64,000 bases of DNA, from contig JAWKTT010000017.1 of the NCBI GenBank assembly GCA_041398965.1, forward strand, positions 1-64,000. Reading direction: 5' to 3'. The stretch is from JAWKTT01 sp041398965. GTDB lineage: Bacteria > Planctomycetota > Planctomycetia > Planctomycetales > Planctomycetaceae. Positions 52,872 to 62,400 of the stretch are shown here, one piece after another (within the stretch, counting starts at the first letter, position 1; every line of letters begins with the position of its first letter). The position numbers and the translations under genes are program-made. A model generated the notes under the pieces. It did not search any database and was not told where the DNA came from. It saw nothing but the letters and a program-made list of their open reading frames with translations.

Positions 52872-54503
52872 ATGAGCGACGCAGAAGGATCGATGCGCCC
52901 CAGCCCCAAGGCTCTTCCCTTTCACAACGAACCACTGGCTGATTTCTCTCGCAAAGAGTTGCGAGCCGCCATGCAACTGGCGCTCGACGATGTCGCCAGC
53001 CAGTTCGGGATTGAGGCTCCGCTCATTATCGATGGAAAAGCGATTGATACGCGAAAACAACTCGCTTCGCACAACCCCTCGAAGAAATCTCAAGTCGTCG
53101 GCACCGCCTCATGTGCTACCCCCGAACAAGCTGAAAAAGCGATCGAGGCCGCCCGACGTGCCGCTCGAAGTTGGGGTCGAGTTCCCCACGAACGCCGTGT
53201 CGAACACATGGAACTGCTCGCCGCCGAGATGCGTAACCGACGCTTCGAGTTGGCGGCATGGATCGTTTACGAATGTGGCAAGCCCTGGTCCGAAGCCGAC
53301 GGGGACGTCTGCGAAGCGATCGACTTCTGCATGTTCTACGCCATGCAGATGCGAGAACTCTCCATCCCAGTTCATTGCGATTTGCCCGGCGAAGAGAACC
53401 GCTTCAGCTATCGCCCGAGGGGAGTTGCCGTCGTGATTGCCCCGTGGAATTTCCCCCTCGCCATTCTGACCGGTATGGTTGCTGCGGCCTTGGTGGCGGG
53501 TAACACCGTCGTCATGAAGCCGGCTGAACAGTCCTCCATCATCGCCAGCAAGCTGATGGAGATTGCCCGTGAGGCAGGCATCCCGGATGGCGTACTCAAC
53601 TTTCTCCCTGGCATCGGCGAAGAAATCGGCCCCACGCTGGTTGAGAGTCCCGATGTCGACATTGTCGTCTTCACAGGCTCTCGGCCCGTCGGCCTCGCCA
53701 TCAACAAGGCGGCAGCTGAGACGAGCCCTCTGCAAACGAGTGTCAAACGAGTCATCGCCGAGATGGGAGGGAAAAATGCCATCATCGTCGACGAAGATGC
53801 GAATCTTGATGAAGCGGTCCAAGGGGTCATCGGCAGTGCCTTCGGATTTAGCGGTCAGAAGTGTTCCGCCTGTTCACGAGTTTTCGTCCTCGCCCCGTGT
53901 TACGACCCATTTCTTGAACGTCTCGCCAGTGCGACCGCCTCACTCAAGATCGGCCCCGCACTCGACCCCGCCACATCGCTCGGCCCCGTCATTGACCTCG
54001 CGGCGAAACAGCGAATCGAAGACTACATCGCCCTCGGCAAGGAGGAGTCTCGGCTCGTCTATGGCGGCGATGTCGGTCCACTTGAAAAGGAGGGATTCTT
54101 CGTCGCACCTCACATTTTCGCCGATGTCGACCCTCAGTCTCGGCTCTCCCAAAACGAAATCTTCGGCCCCGTGGTCGCCGTGATTAAAGTCAGCTCAATT
54201 GACCAAGCCTTTGAATGGGCAAACGCCACTGAGTACGCACTGACCGCGGGACTATACAGTCGCAGTCCGCGCACCATCGACCGGGCCCGCAAGGAACTGG
54301 AGGCTGGAAACATCTACATCAACCGTCCCATCACGGGTGCCATGGTCAATCGACACCCCTTCGGCGGATACAAAATGTCCGGCATCGGTTCCAAAGCAGG
54401 AGGCCGCGATTACCTGTTGCAGTTCCTTATCCCGGTTACCGTTACCGAGAACACCCTGAGACGAGGCTTCGCTCCCCCCTCCGAAGACGAAACCGAGACT
54501 TAA
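52872..54503 (+). CDS. pruA: 1-pyrroline-5-carboxylate dehydrogenase (aldehyde dehydrogenase)
   Basis: 543 residues. The aldehyde dehydrogenase core shows APWNFPLAILTGMVAAALVA and GNTVVMKPAEQSSI (NAD site), FTGSRPVGLAINK, the general base in VIAEMGGKNAIIVDEDA, and the nucleophile Cys in GFSGQKCSACSRVFVLAP. QNEIFGPVVAVIKV and NIYINRPITGAMVNRHPFGG follow. The N-terminal extension (FHNEPLADFSRKELRAAMQL) and the VNRHPFGGYKMSGIGSKAGG ending point to the RocA/PutA-type P5C dehydrogenases rather than generic ALDHs. It oxidises glutamate semialdehyde to glutamate in proline or arginine breakdown. No proline dehydrogenase is adjacent. Confidence 0.92.
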   Translation: MSDAEGSMRPSPKALPFHNEPLADFSRKELRAAMQLALDDVASQFGIEAPLIIDGKAIDTRKQLASHNPSKKSQVVGTASCATPEQAEKAIEAARRAARSWGRVPHERRVEHMELLAAEMRNRRFELAAWIVYECGKPWSEADGDVCEAIDFCMFYAMQMRELSIPVHCDLPGEENRFSYRPRGVAVVIAPWNFPLAILTGMVAAALVAGNTVVMKPAEQSSIIASKLMEIAREAGIPDGVLNFLPGIGEEIGPTLVESPDVDIVVFTGSRPVGLAINKAAAETSPLQTSVKRVIAEMGGKNAIIVDEDANLDEAVQGVIGSAFGFSGQKCSACSRVFVLAPCYDPFLERLASATASLKIGPALDPATSLGPVIDLAAKQRIEDYIALGKEESRLVYGGDVGPLEKEGFFVAPHIFADVDPQSRLSQNEIFGPVVAVIKVSSIDQAFEWANATEYALTAGLYSRSPRTIDRARKELEAGNIYINRPITGAMVNRHPFGGYKMSGIGSKAGGRDYLLQFLIPVTVTENTLRRGFAPPSEDETET

Positions 54504-54653
54504 CGCAGGCTGTCGAGTTGACGGAGGGGCGAAACCGGGGTGTGCAAGTTTTTTTTCCTGCGATTGTTAGAATCTTGCTCCCCCCCATTACCTCAACTTC
54601 ATCAACGTACGATAACAGGCGACCGCTTCGCCGGACGTACCGCAGAGGTGCCG

Positions 54654-57600
54654 TCATGGTGACTCGGGTTTCGCTTGGAGCCAGCTGATGAGGGCTTCGA
54701 TTTCGGTTCGGGTGAGGGTGTTTAGCATTCCGGCGGGCATGCTGGAGACGGTCGAGGGTTGCTTGAGTTCGACCTCACGCTGGCCAACGGTCACCGTGAT
54801 GTCGGGAGTGAGCAGGTTGGGGACCAGTGTGATTCCCTTCTCGTTCTCCTCTTTGATAAAGCCAGTGATGATCTTTCCTTCTGTGGTGATGATCTGCCAG
54901 GTCTGGTAGTTCTTGCTGATCTCCTGGCTTGGTTCGAGGATGTGCTGTAAGAGCTTTTCCCCCTGAAATCGTTCCCCAATTTTCGTCAGGTCGGGGCCGA
55001 GGTTGACCCCTTTCCCGGAGTGTTGATGGCACTGATTGCAACGTGCCTTCACAAACGCGGCGAGCCCATTGAGCTTAATTGCTTCGTCATCCGATGTCTG
55101 CAACTTGCCGGCGAAGTCGCTGAGTTTCCACTCCTGGACGATGCGAGGTTGCGACGCCGCCAGCAGTTCTTCGGCCTGCTGTGAATCATTGGCGACGATC
55201 ATCACACCGTTCATGATGACCCAGTGCCCAGGGAAGGTGCAGACATAAGGATAAACCCCTGGTTCGGTCGGTGCGTTGAACCGGAGCACTTCGATCTGTG
55301 CCCGACGTGTTGGGCCGATCATGTGGCCCGCTTCGATGATCTTGTCTCGTTCCGTTTCCGGGATGAAGTCGGAGTTAGCGTTCTTTCGATCCTTCGCCAT
55401 CTCGTTTGCGGCAATGCCGACATCGGCAAGTGTGCCAGGTTGTACGAACAGCAAGTTATGATCGGTGGCATCTGAGTTGACGAAGACCACTTTGACCGGT
55501 TGTCCGGGGAGGACGTCAATCCGCTCGACGGTAAACTTCATCCGCTCTGGAACGCAGCCGATGCGGACTCTCTTCAGGTTGGCCTGCGAGTCGAACGCCG
55601 CTTCTGAGGCGGTTGCCGCCGGTTCTTTGAGAGCACTATTCTGCTGAGATGCTTTCAGAAGTTTGGCGATGTTGTAGTTCGGATTGTTTTCCCAGTGACG
55701 CTTGAGCGATGACGATCCCAGTGCGCAGTTCAGCGCGTAGTCCACATGCCCTTCTCGCGGATGCTTGAGCAAATCCAAGGTGGCATCGAGTGCAGACTTA
55801 CTGCCAATGTAGCTTGCCGCAATCGCCGCTTCCATCCGCACGACGCCGTTTGCATCGTTGCAGGCAGTCCGCAACAGGGCAATATGGTCCTCAAGCTGTG
55901 GCCAGAAGTAGCGGAGTTGTTGCGTTGCCGCGGCCCGGGCATGAGGGTCTTCGCACACGAGGAGTTGCCGCAACAATCCGTGCGAAACCGTCCTAGCGGT
56001 CGACGCCTCTGTCGTTGCACGGCTTCCTTGATGGGTCAACGATTGTGCGGTGCTTGAGGTGTATTCGGCCGGGGACGGGATGTTGTCTGCCGCTCCGATC
56101 CAGCGGGTCACCCAGAGGGCTTCAGTCTGATGATGTCGATGGCGGGGATCGCTGGTGTCCAGGCGATTCACCCATGTTTCGAGTGCGGCAGCGACGTCGT
56201 TTGCAGAGCGTTCGCGGAGTTCCTGCTTCGCCCAGTAGCGAATGTTTGGCTCCTGTCGCTTGAGCAATTCGAGCAACTCGTCGATCGACGCCTGAGCGAA
56301 GTTTGGGGGGGGACTCAGCGGCTTCCCTTTGGCGGTTATTCGCCAGATGCGTCCGCTGTGCCGATCACGGCGATCGTCTCGCAACGAATACTGAGCGTGT
56401 CCCTTCACAGGGTTGTACCAGTCGCACACATACAAGTCGCCACGTGGTCCGAATTGTAAATCGACCGGGATGAACGACAGGTTCTTCGAGAAGATCAAGT
56501 CGCTGACGTACTCTTCATCGAAGCCAAACTCTCCCTCTTTCCAGGCGAGAATTTCCACGCGATTCGTTGGTTTGTAACGAACCTTGATCATGTGCCCCTG
56601 AAGTTCTGCGGGGAATGTGTCGGTCTGCACAAACTGATGGCCGCAGACCCCCGAGTAGGCTCGCAGACCTTTCGGCGCGGGGTGTTGCGTTGGGTAGGGA
56701 GGGTCAAGCGAATGAAACGCCGCGGCATACACCGGATGCGAAGCGACGTGTTGTCCCCAATCGTCGAACGTTACTCCCCAGGGGTTGGTGCTGCTATAGG
56801 TGCCGAACGACATGAGCCGTTGATTACGAGGTTGATACCGAAACCAGCCGCTGTTTTGTTGACGGACGGGACCGTAAGGAGTCTCGACCTGAGAATGATG
56901 AAAGACCGATTCTCGCCAGATGAGGTCGCCATCGGGGGTCCAGATGATGTCGTGCAGTGCGTGATGCGAATCCTCTGTCCCGAAGCCGTGCAGGACACGG
57001 CGCCGCAGGTCGGCCTTGCCGTCGCCGTCGGTATCTTTGAGAAACGTCAGGTCGGGCATCTCGGAGACGTACACCCCGCCATCACCAAACTCGAAGGAGA
57101 GCGGAATGTGCAAGTCATCGGCGAACAGTGTCGATTTGTCGGCTCGACCGTCGCCGTCGGTGTCCTCTAGAATAACGATCTTGTCGTTTGGCTCGTTGCC
57201 GGGGTAGACGTGCGGATAGGTTGTCGAACAGGCGACCCACAGTCGACCACGCGCGTCCCATCGCATCTGAATTGGGCAGGCAATGTCGGGGAACTGTTCC
57301 TCTCCCGCAAACAGATTGACCTCGAATCGAGGGTCGATTTCAAACGCTTTGAGTTCGTCGGCAGCCGAGAGCCATTCATTTGCACCTCGCGATTGCAGGG
57401 CTTCGGGCAGCGGCGGGATCGCGGCATCCAGTGGGCTGAGTTGCTTGTTGACTCTGGCTGTGACGATCGGGTCATCAAATCGGGCATCCGGTCCGAGTGG
57501 TGGCATCTCTTTGTCTAACTCCCCCCGGGCTGCCTGCCAGATGACTTGATCCCGATTTTCGACCATGAGATCGAAGTTCCGCATTGCCGGGAGGAAGTCG

Positions 57601-58649
57601 AGATACCCGTACGCCTTGCGACGTCCGCCGGTGTAGTAGAAGGAATTGGCTGGTCGATGACGGCGGAAGAACTGCCGGTCTTTGTTGATGACCGCCCCCC
57701 GAACAAGCGGGTTCGGCTGCGGAGGTGTCTCGCCGAATAGCCCCTGAAACACCGAGTTGGCAAACTGGTCGTAGCCAGCCTCATTGAGATGGGCCCCGTT
57801 GATCGTGAGGTCCTCTTTCGTGGATTCCATCGCCTCTTTCGTGTCGGCGAAGACATCCAGGAATCCGACCTTCTGTGCAGCGGCGACCTCTTTCATCACA
57901 GCGGCGTACTGCTGAATTCGTCCGTTGTTGAGCGTTGCTGCGGGGACGCCGGCAATATCTTCATTCGCAATCGGCGAGATCAGCACGACGCGAGGGGCCG
58001 ACGTTCCGTTGTAGCTCCGCGACTTCAGTTTCTCGACGTATTTCGACAGATTCTCTCGGAACTTTTCGAGACCCTCGGCCCCCGCAAAGGACTCATTGTA
58101 GCCGTAGGCGGCGAAGATGACGTCGGCTCGTTCGTGCAACAGATGTTGCTCGACATCGGCGAAATTCTCGGGGCGGGGTTGGGAGTCGATGGCGTCTGCG
58201 GACCATGAGAGGTTGCGGAAGGTCAACTGATGCTCGGGGAACCGTTGCTGAATCAGAGTCTCGATCGAGCCGAAGTATTGGTCCCGATCCAACAGCGTGT
58301 TGCCGATGTAGGCGATCCGGTCTTTGCGATGCAATTGCAGTGGCAGAACGGTTTCGACCGGAGCGATGGCAGCAGGTCGTGGGGCGGACTGTCCATAGAT
58401 GGCGTACTGTCCGAGTTCCGGGGCATCTTCGGTTTTCCCTCCGTCGACCAGACTGTTCCTCGCATCCTTTAGATTGGCCTTCCGGGGATCACGTCCCGCG
58501 TCGGTGCTGCCATTGTTGACCTCCCCCCCCTGCGGACGCGCCGCTGGTTTGCTCCGTGCCGGTTTCCTCGGAGCGGGATCGTCCCCGTGCAAGAAAGCCC
58601 CGAGTGTGAGACAGATCAATAACCCCGCCAATGACGAAACAATTCGCAT
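54654..58649 (-). CDS. PVC-type heme-binding fusion protein: SGNH hydrolase, propeller dehydrogenase, HEAT, cupredoxin, cytochrome c
   Basis: 1331 residues from ATG at 58649, where the signal peptide begins (RIVSSLAGLLICLTLGAFLH). Residues 100-315 form an SGNH hydrolase-like domain (DRIAYIGNTLLD, AAYGYNESFAGAEG, INGAHLNEAGYDQFAN). Residues 440-770 form the putative membrane-bound dehydrogenase propeller (IQMRWDARGRLWVACSTTYP, SHHALHDIIWTPDG, GPRGDLYVCDWYNPV). HEAT-type repeats span 790-1000. A cupredoxin-like domain (about 1030-1150) has DATDHNLLF and YPYVCTFPGHW, the copper His/Cys/His set. A cytochrome c domain (CNQCH near 1205, with VSSMPAGMLNTLT) ends the protein. It is exported and likely works in extracellular electron transfer or polysaccharide breakdown. 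Confidence 0.92.
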   Translation of the reverse strand: MRIVSSLAGLLICLTLGAFLHGDDPAPRKPARSKPAARPQGGEVNNGSTDAGRDPRKANLKDARNSLVDGGKTEDAPELGQYAIYGQSAPRPAAIAPVETVLPLQLHRKDRIAYIGNTLLDRDQYFGSIETLIQQRFPEHQLTFRNLSWSADAIDSQPRPENFADVEQHLLHERADVIFAAYGYNESFAGAEGLEKFRENLSKYVEKLKSRSYNGTSAPRVVLISPIANEDIAGVPAATLNNGRIQQYAAVMKEVAAAQKVGFLDVFADTKEAMESTKEDLTINGAHLNEAGYDQFANSVFQGLFGETPPQPNPLVRGAVINKDRQFFRRHRPANSFYYTGGRRKAYGYLDFLPAMRNFDLMVENRDQVIWQAARGELDKEMPPLGPDARFDDPIVTARVNKQLSPLDAAIPPLPEALQSRGANEWLSAADELKAFEIDPRFEVNLFAGEEQFPDIACPIQMRWDARGRLWVACSTTYPHVYPGNEPNDKIVILEDTDGDGRADKSTLFADDLHIPLSFEFGDGGVYVSEMPDLTFLKDTDGDGKADLRRRVLHGFGTEDSHHALHDIIWTPDGDLIWRESVFHHSQVETPYGPVRQQNSGWFRYQPRNQRLMSFGTYSSTNPWGVTFDDWGQHVASHPVYAAAFHSLDPPYPTQHPAPKGLRAYSGVCGHQFVQTDTFPAELQGHMIKVRYKPTNRVEILAWKEGEFGFDEEYVSDLIFSKNLSFIPVDLQFGPRGDLYVCDWYNPVKGHAQYSLRDDRRDRHSGRIWRITAKGKPLSPPPNFAQASIDELLELLKRQEPNIRYWAKQELRERSANDVAAALETWVNRLDTSDPRHRHHQTEALWVTRWIGAADNIPSPAEYTSSTAQSLTHQGSRATTEASTARTVSHGLLRQLLVCEDPHARAAATQQLRYFWPQLEDHIALLRTACNDANGVVRMEAAIAASYIGSKSALDATLDLLKHPREGHVDYALNCALGSSSLKRHWENNPNYNIAKLLKASQQNSALKEPAATASEAAFDSQANLKRVRIGCVPERMKFTVERIDVLPGQPVKVVFVNSDATDHNLLFVQPGTLADVGIAANEMAKDRKNANSDFIPETERDKIIEAGHMIGPTRRAQIEVLRFNAPTEPGVYPYVCTFPGHWVIMNGVMIVANDSQQAEELLAASQPRIVQEWKLSDFAGKLQTSDDEAIKLNGLAAFVKARCNQCHQHSGKGVNLGPDLTKIGERFQGEKLLQHILEPSQEISKNYQTWQIITTEGKIITGFIKEENEKGITLVPNLLTPDITVTVGQREVELKQPSTVSSMPAGMLNTLTRTEIEALISWLQAKPESP

Positions 58650-58859
58650 GTGATCATCCCGAATGTCTGCTCGTGACCGAACGCTCGAAATTCTCCCGGC
58701 ACCACAGACGACTTTATGGTGGGTGAGAAACGTTCGCTGTACCGCTGTCCCAAGATAGCAAAAGCCGGGATGAGGGCACACAGAACAGAGGGGTTTGGGG
58801 GCTCTCTGGGTGCAGTCGCTGTTTGGGGGTGGTTCATTTGTCCATTCAGGATCACGGTC

Positions 58860-59046
58860 GGGCCAACGGCCCAGCAGGTTGTCTCGGCCTAGGACTGAAG
58901 GGATGAGTTCACGCGAGAGGGCTGAAGGCCCGGCCAGTTGCCCCAGAACTTGCCAACGGGCCGGGCCTTCAGCCCTCGACAGACAATCTTGGGCCGATTC
59001 CCCAGTCCGCTGGACTGGGCTAGACAATGTTCCGGGGCGTTGCCCC
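58860..59046. repeat. Multi-hairpin element with 18-bp perfect inverted repeat
   Basis: Four hairpins occur in 190 bp. GGGCC-AAC-GGCCC is at 58860-58872. The 18-bp perfect pair AGGGCTGAAGGCCCGGCC (58918-58935) with GGCCGGGCCTTCAGCCCT (58959-58976) has a 23-base spacer. CCCAGTCC-GCT-GGACTGGG is at 59001-59019, and GGGGC-GTT-GCCCC at 59034-59046. AGACAA/TTGTCT-like words lie between them (58878-58884, 58981-58987, 59022-59028). This is not a terminator and carries no coding signal. Confidence 0.75.
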
Positions 59047-59330
59047 TGCTGTTTCCTGAACATCGCTACGTCACCTGCCAAACTTGTTCGCGGTGAACAG
59101 ATGAGCAACCCCCAATTGACGACTGCACCCAGTCTCTCTGGCGGATGTCTCGATGCTCTGGGGAACTTAACGTGGCACGAACGGGACCGGGCGGGAACCA
59201 GATCTGTCGCAGCGTGTGAGGGGACGAGACACGATTGACCCTGCCGTCCCTCTCCTGCACTGGCTAGCGCATACCGCTCACCCCTCACGGCACAAGTCGT
59301 ACCGAACAGTATTGAAGCCTTCCCAGCCAC

Positions 59331-59375
59331 CAAAAGAAAACCGACCAGTCAGGAGAAGCCCCCCAACTGGCCGGT
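59331..59375 (-). terminator. Intrinsic terminator of the beta-helix protein gene
   Basis: Read on the minus strand, ACCGGCCAGT (59375-59366) pairs with ACTGGTCGGT (59349-59340) over ten base pairs including one G-T pair. It is followed at once by TTTTCTTTTG. It begins 33 bp after the stop codon of the large beta-helix gene. Stem plus T-run is a textbook intrinsic terminator. Confidence 0.88.
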
Positions 59376-59407
59376 CATCTGGGTTGATCGGTATACCGTG
59401 TTCGTGA

Positions 59408-62400
59408 TTAGAACATCGTACCTGCTGGGACGATGATGTAACCAGCACCGTTGAAGATATCGAAAGGCGTTAGCGGTATCGTCAGGTCTTGTGTGAAGAT
59501 GTTGGTCGCGTTGAGGCCCCCCGCAACGTCAGGTTCGACGCGGAAGAAGTCGAGGAAGCGAGTACCGTTCCCCTTGAGGACGTCATTGTTGTTGAACGTC
59601 GCTCCAAGAGCGGTCAACTGACCGATGGAATCACCGGTGTTGTCGCGGAACCGAAGTCGCAGTTCGGCGACATCGTCACGTCGGTATCTTTCCGGAAGGT
59701 TCGGGTCTGGTCCACCACCGTCGGTGTCGTCGTCGAACGTCGAGTTGGTCGGGTTGCCGAGGTTATTGAAGGACCGGGTAAAGAAGTCGGTGAGCTGGTT
59801 CCCCGAATGGACATTCTGACGATAGTCGAGTTGCATCAGGGTGTTCATCCCGACTTCGACATTCGTTCCATGAGAATCGACGATTGTCCCGTTTCCAGTG
59901 ATCGCGTTGCCAACAGCGACGACATTGACCCTCAGGCGGTCTGTGAAATCGATCTCGAATGGAATATTTCGATTGCCTTGCCCAAGTTCCTCAACAATGT
60001 TAGTCGTATTAAGGGAATCGGTTTCCGAATGGAGGAACAGACCTTCTTCGCCGTTCCCCTGAATTGCGTTGTTGAGAATCTGGAGGTTACGGTCAAAGTC
60101 ACCGGCAACCAGAATGCCCGATGGAAAGACCTGCGCCTCTGCGCCGGAATTCGCGCCGATGTTGGTCCCTGTGAAGATCGCCTCGATACCCCGTCCGGTG
60201 TTGGAGAGGATATTCGAGTTACGAATCATCACGTCAAACGTTCCACCCGATGAGGCAATCTGGACGCCGTTGTCGCCACTATCCCGGACGAGGATGTTGT
60301 TGTAATCGCCAGTCAACGTTCCGCCCGATTGGGTGATCACGATACCGTCATCACCCGCCTCGACAATGCTGTTTGTCGGGGTGTTTCCGGAGACGGTTCC
60401 GACATTGATGACGTGCGTACCGCCCGTGACGATCGTTTCGATACCGTCATCGGTGCTGTTGAGGATCATGTTGTCATCAATCGTGACAGTATGAGTACCG
60501 CCGGTGACGTTGGTGTTAATACCATCGCCGTTATTCTGGAAGAAGCTGTTGGTAATCCCAACGGTGCTGGTTCCGCCATTCCCTGCCAGGCTGAGACCAG
60601 CCAGTGTGTTGCCGGTGTAGATGTTCATGTCGCCATTAAACGTCAACTGTCCCGGAGGTACTTGAGTCAAGGTGGCCAGTGCGTTCAGGTCGACCCCGTT
60701 GCCGGTGTTGTCGACCAGCATGTTTCCTGTAAAGGTGACGGTATTCGACGACGCGTTGTTTGCTGTCTGAGTGAAGCCGTTCACGTTTCCAGAGAAGAGG
60801 TTCATCAGGATGTTGGCCGTGGTAATCGAGTCCCCAGCCGTCGAGATGTGACCACCGTTCCCGGTCGCGTTGTCCGTGAACATGTTGTTTGTCCAGGTGA
60901 TCGGAGTCCCAGTTGTCGCAGCGTTGTCAAACTCGAACAGGACACCATCACCATTATTGTTCGAGCTGGTGACCTGATCGATCGTGTTGTTGAAGATGGC
61001 GTTGTGCTGTGCCACCACGTGAATGCCGTGGTCTTCGTTCGGAATATTCAGGGTTCCGTTTCCGTCGAACAACCCTTGCACCACATTGAAAGTGACTGTC
61101 CGCTGGGCGACGGTCGCTCCGGGGTCATTCTGAAGTAGCAGGTGAACACCGTCTTGTCCGTTCGTCGAGGATTCGACATTGTTGAAGTTCAGCAGACCGA
61201 GGGTGGCGAAGTTTCGCTTGTGAATATTGATACCGTGCAGACCGTTCTCGGTGAAGATGTCATCGGTCATGTCGATGGCACCGGTCGTGAAGTCGTTGAA
61301 TTGCACGTTGAGACCGTGTCCACCGTTGCCCGCTCCTGCTGCCCCGACGATGTTACGTGCCATCGTCAAGCCGACCATCGTGGGATCGCCAGCGACGTTG
61401 ATCTGAGCGTTGTCGTTGAAGATGGCCCGAATACCGTCAGATGCGTTTCCGGTAATCGTGTTGTCGAGAAGTTGAGCATCACGAATCGCGGTATTGTTTC
61501 GGGCAACGATGTTAATTCCTTCCCCATCAAGCGTCACATCGGCACCGTTCACGGCGTTCGTGAAATCGTTGTTTTGGATCAGCATCGTTGTTGGGATGGT
61601 GGCGTTGTCGGTCAGTTGAATCGCCAGGTTCGCATCGGCGTTACCGTCGAACACGTTCCCCAGCAACGGATCAGCTCCACCAATCGTCAAATCGAGAACT
61701 GTATTCTGCGACGCATCAAACAAGGCACCGATTCCGCCGTTCCCTGTAATCGTATTGGCGGTTAGCGCACTGGTCAGGCTCCCCGAGGTGTCGTCGATGA
61801 TCGCGTTGATCCCGAGACCTGTGTTGCCGCTGATGTCGTTGGTGTCGAAGTTCAGGGCAATTGGTACGCCGCCGGTGTTCGGGAGGTCGAGATTGACCCC
61901 GTTCAGGCCGTTGCCGTTGATCGTGTTGTTTGAGATCGTCCCCGCGTTGCCGATTGTCGGCAAGGCACCGCTGACGGTGTTGAAGTTGATCCCGTGCCCG
62001 GCTGTGTTGTTGTCGATGCTGTTGGTGTCGATGAACAGGCCGGTGATGTCGCTGCCGTTGGTCTGCGTGATGTTGAAGCCGTCGCCGGTGGTGTTGCCAT
62101 CCATCGAACTGTTGGTCACCGAGAAGAGTCCGGTCACATCGCCATTGTCGCCGAAGTATCGCAGACCGTTGACGGTGTTGCCGTCGAGGATGTTGGTATC
62201 GAGGGTGATGTCGGTAATCGGCGTGTTGGTGGCCGAGATCAGCACACCGTCCAGCGTGTTGCCGGTCGCAGTGTTGCCGATCATCGCGATCAAGTCTTCC
62301 GTCGTCCCGTTGAGCAGGTACTGAATCCCGTTCCCACCGTTGGTGTTGGCCGTGTTGTTGTACAGGCCGACGTCGGCGAGTCCGGTGGTGTCGGCTTCAA

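Larger units (their letters stand above)
58650..59407. other. Intergenic region with multi-hairpin element and terminator, no gene
   Basis: No supported gene. In-frame extension of the large fusion gene through this region is rejected, because a signal peptide defines its start at 58649. The stretch holds the multi-hairpin repeat (58860-59046) and the terminator of the beta-helix gene (59331-59375), described separately. Confidence 0.6.

Noticed and set aside
54549..54556. Run of eight T after the P5C dehydrogenase gene
   Set aside because: There is no GC-rich stem immediately before it, so it is not a recognisable intrinsic terminator.
58650..59333. 228-residue N-terminal extension of the PVC heme fusion protein
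   Set aside because: It translates the multi-hairpin repeat; a signal peptide at 58649 defines the real start.
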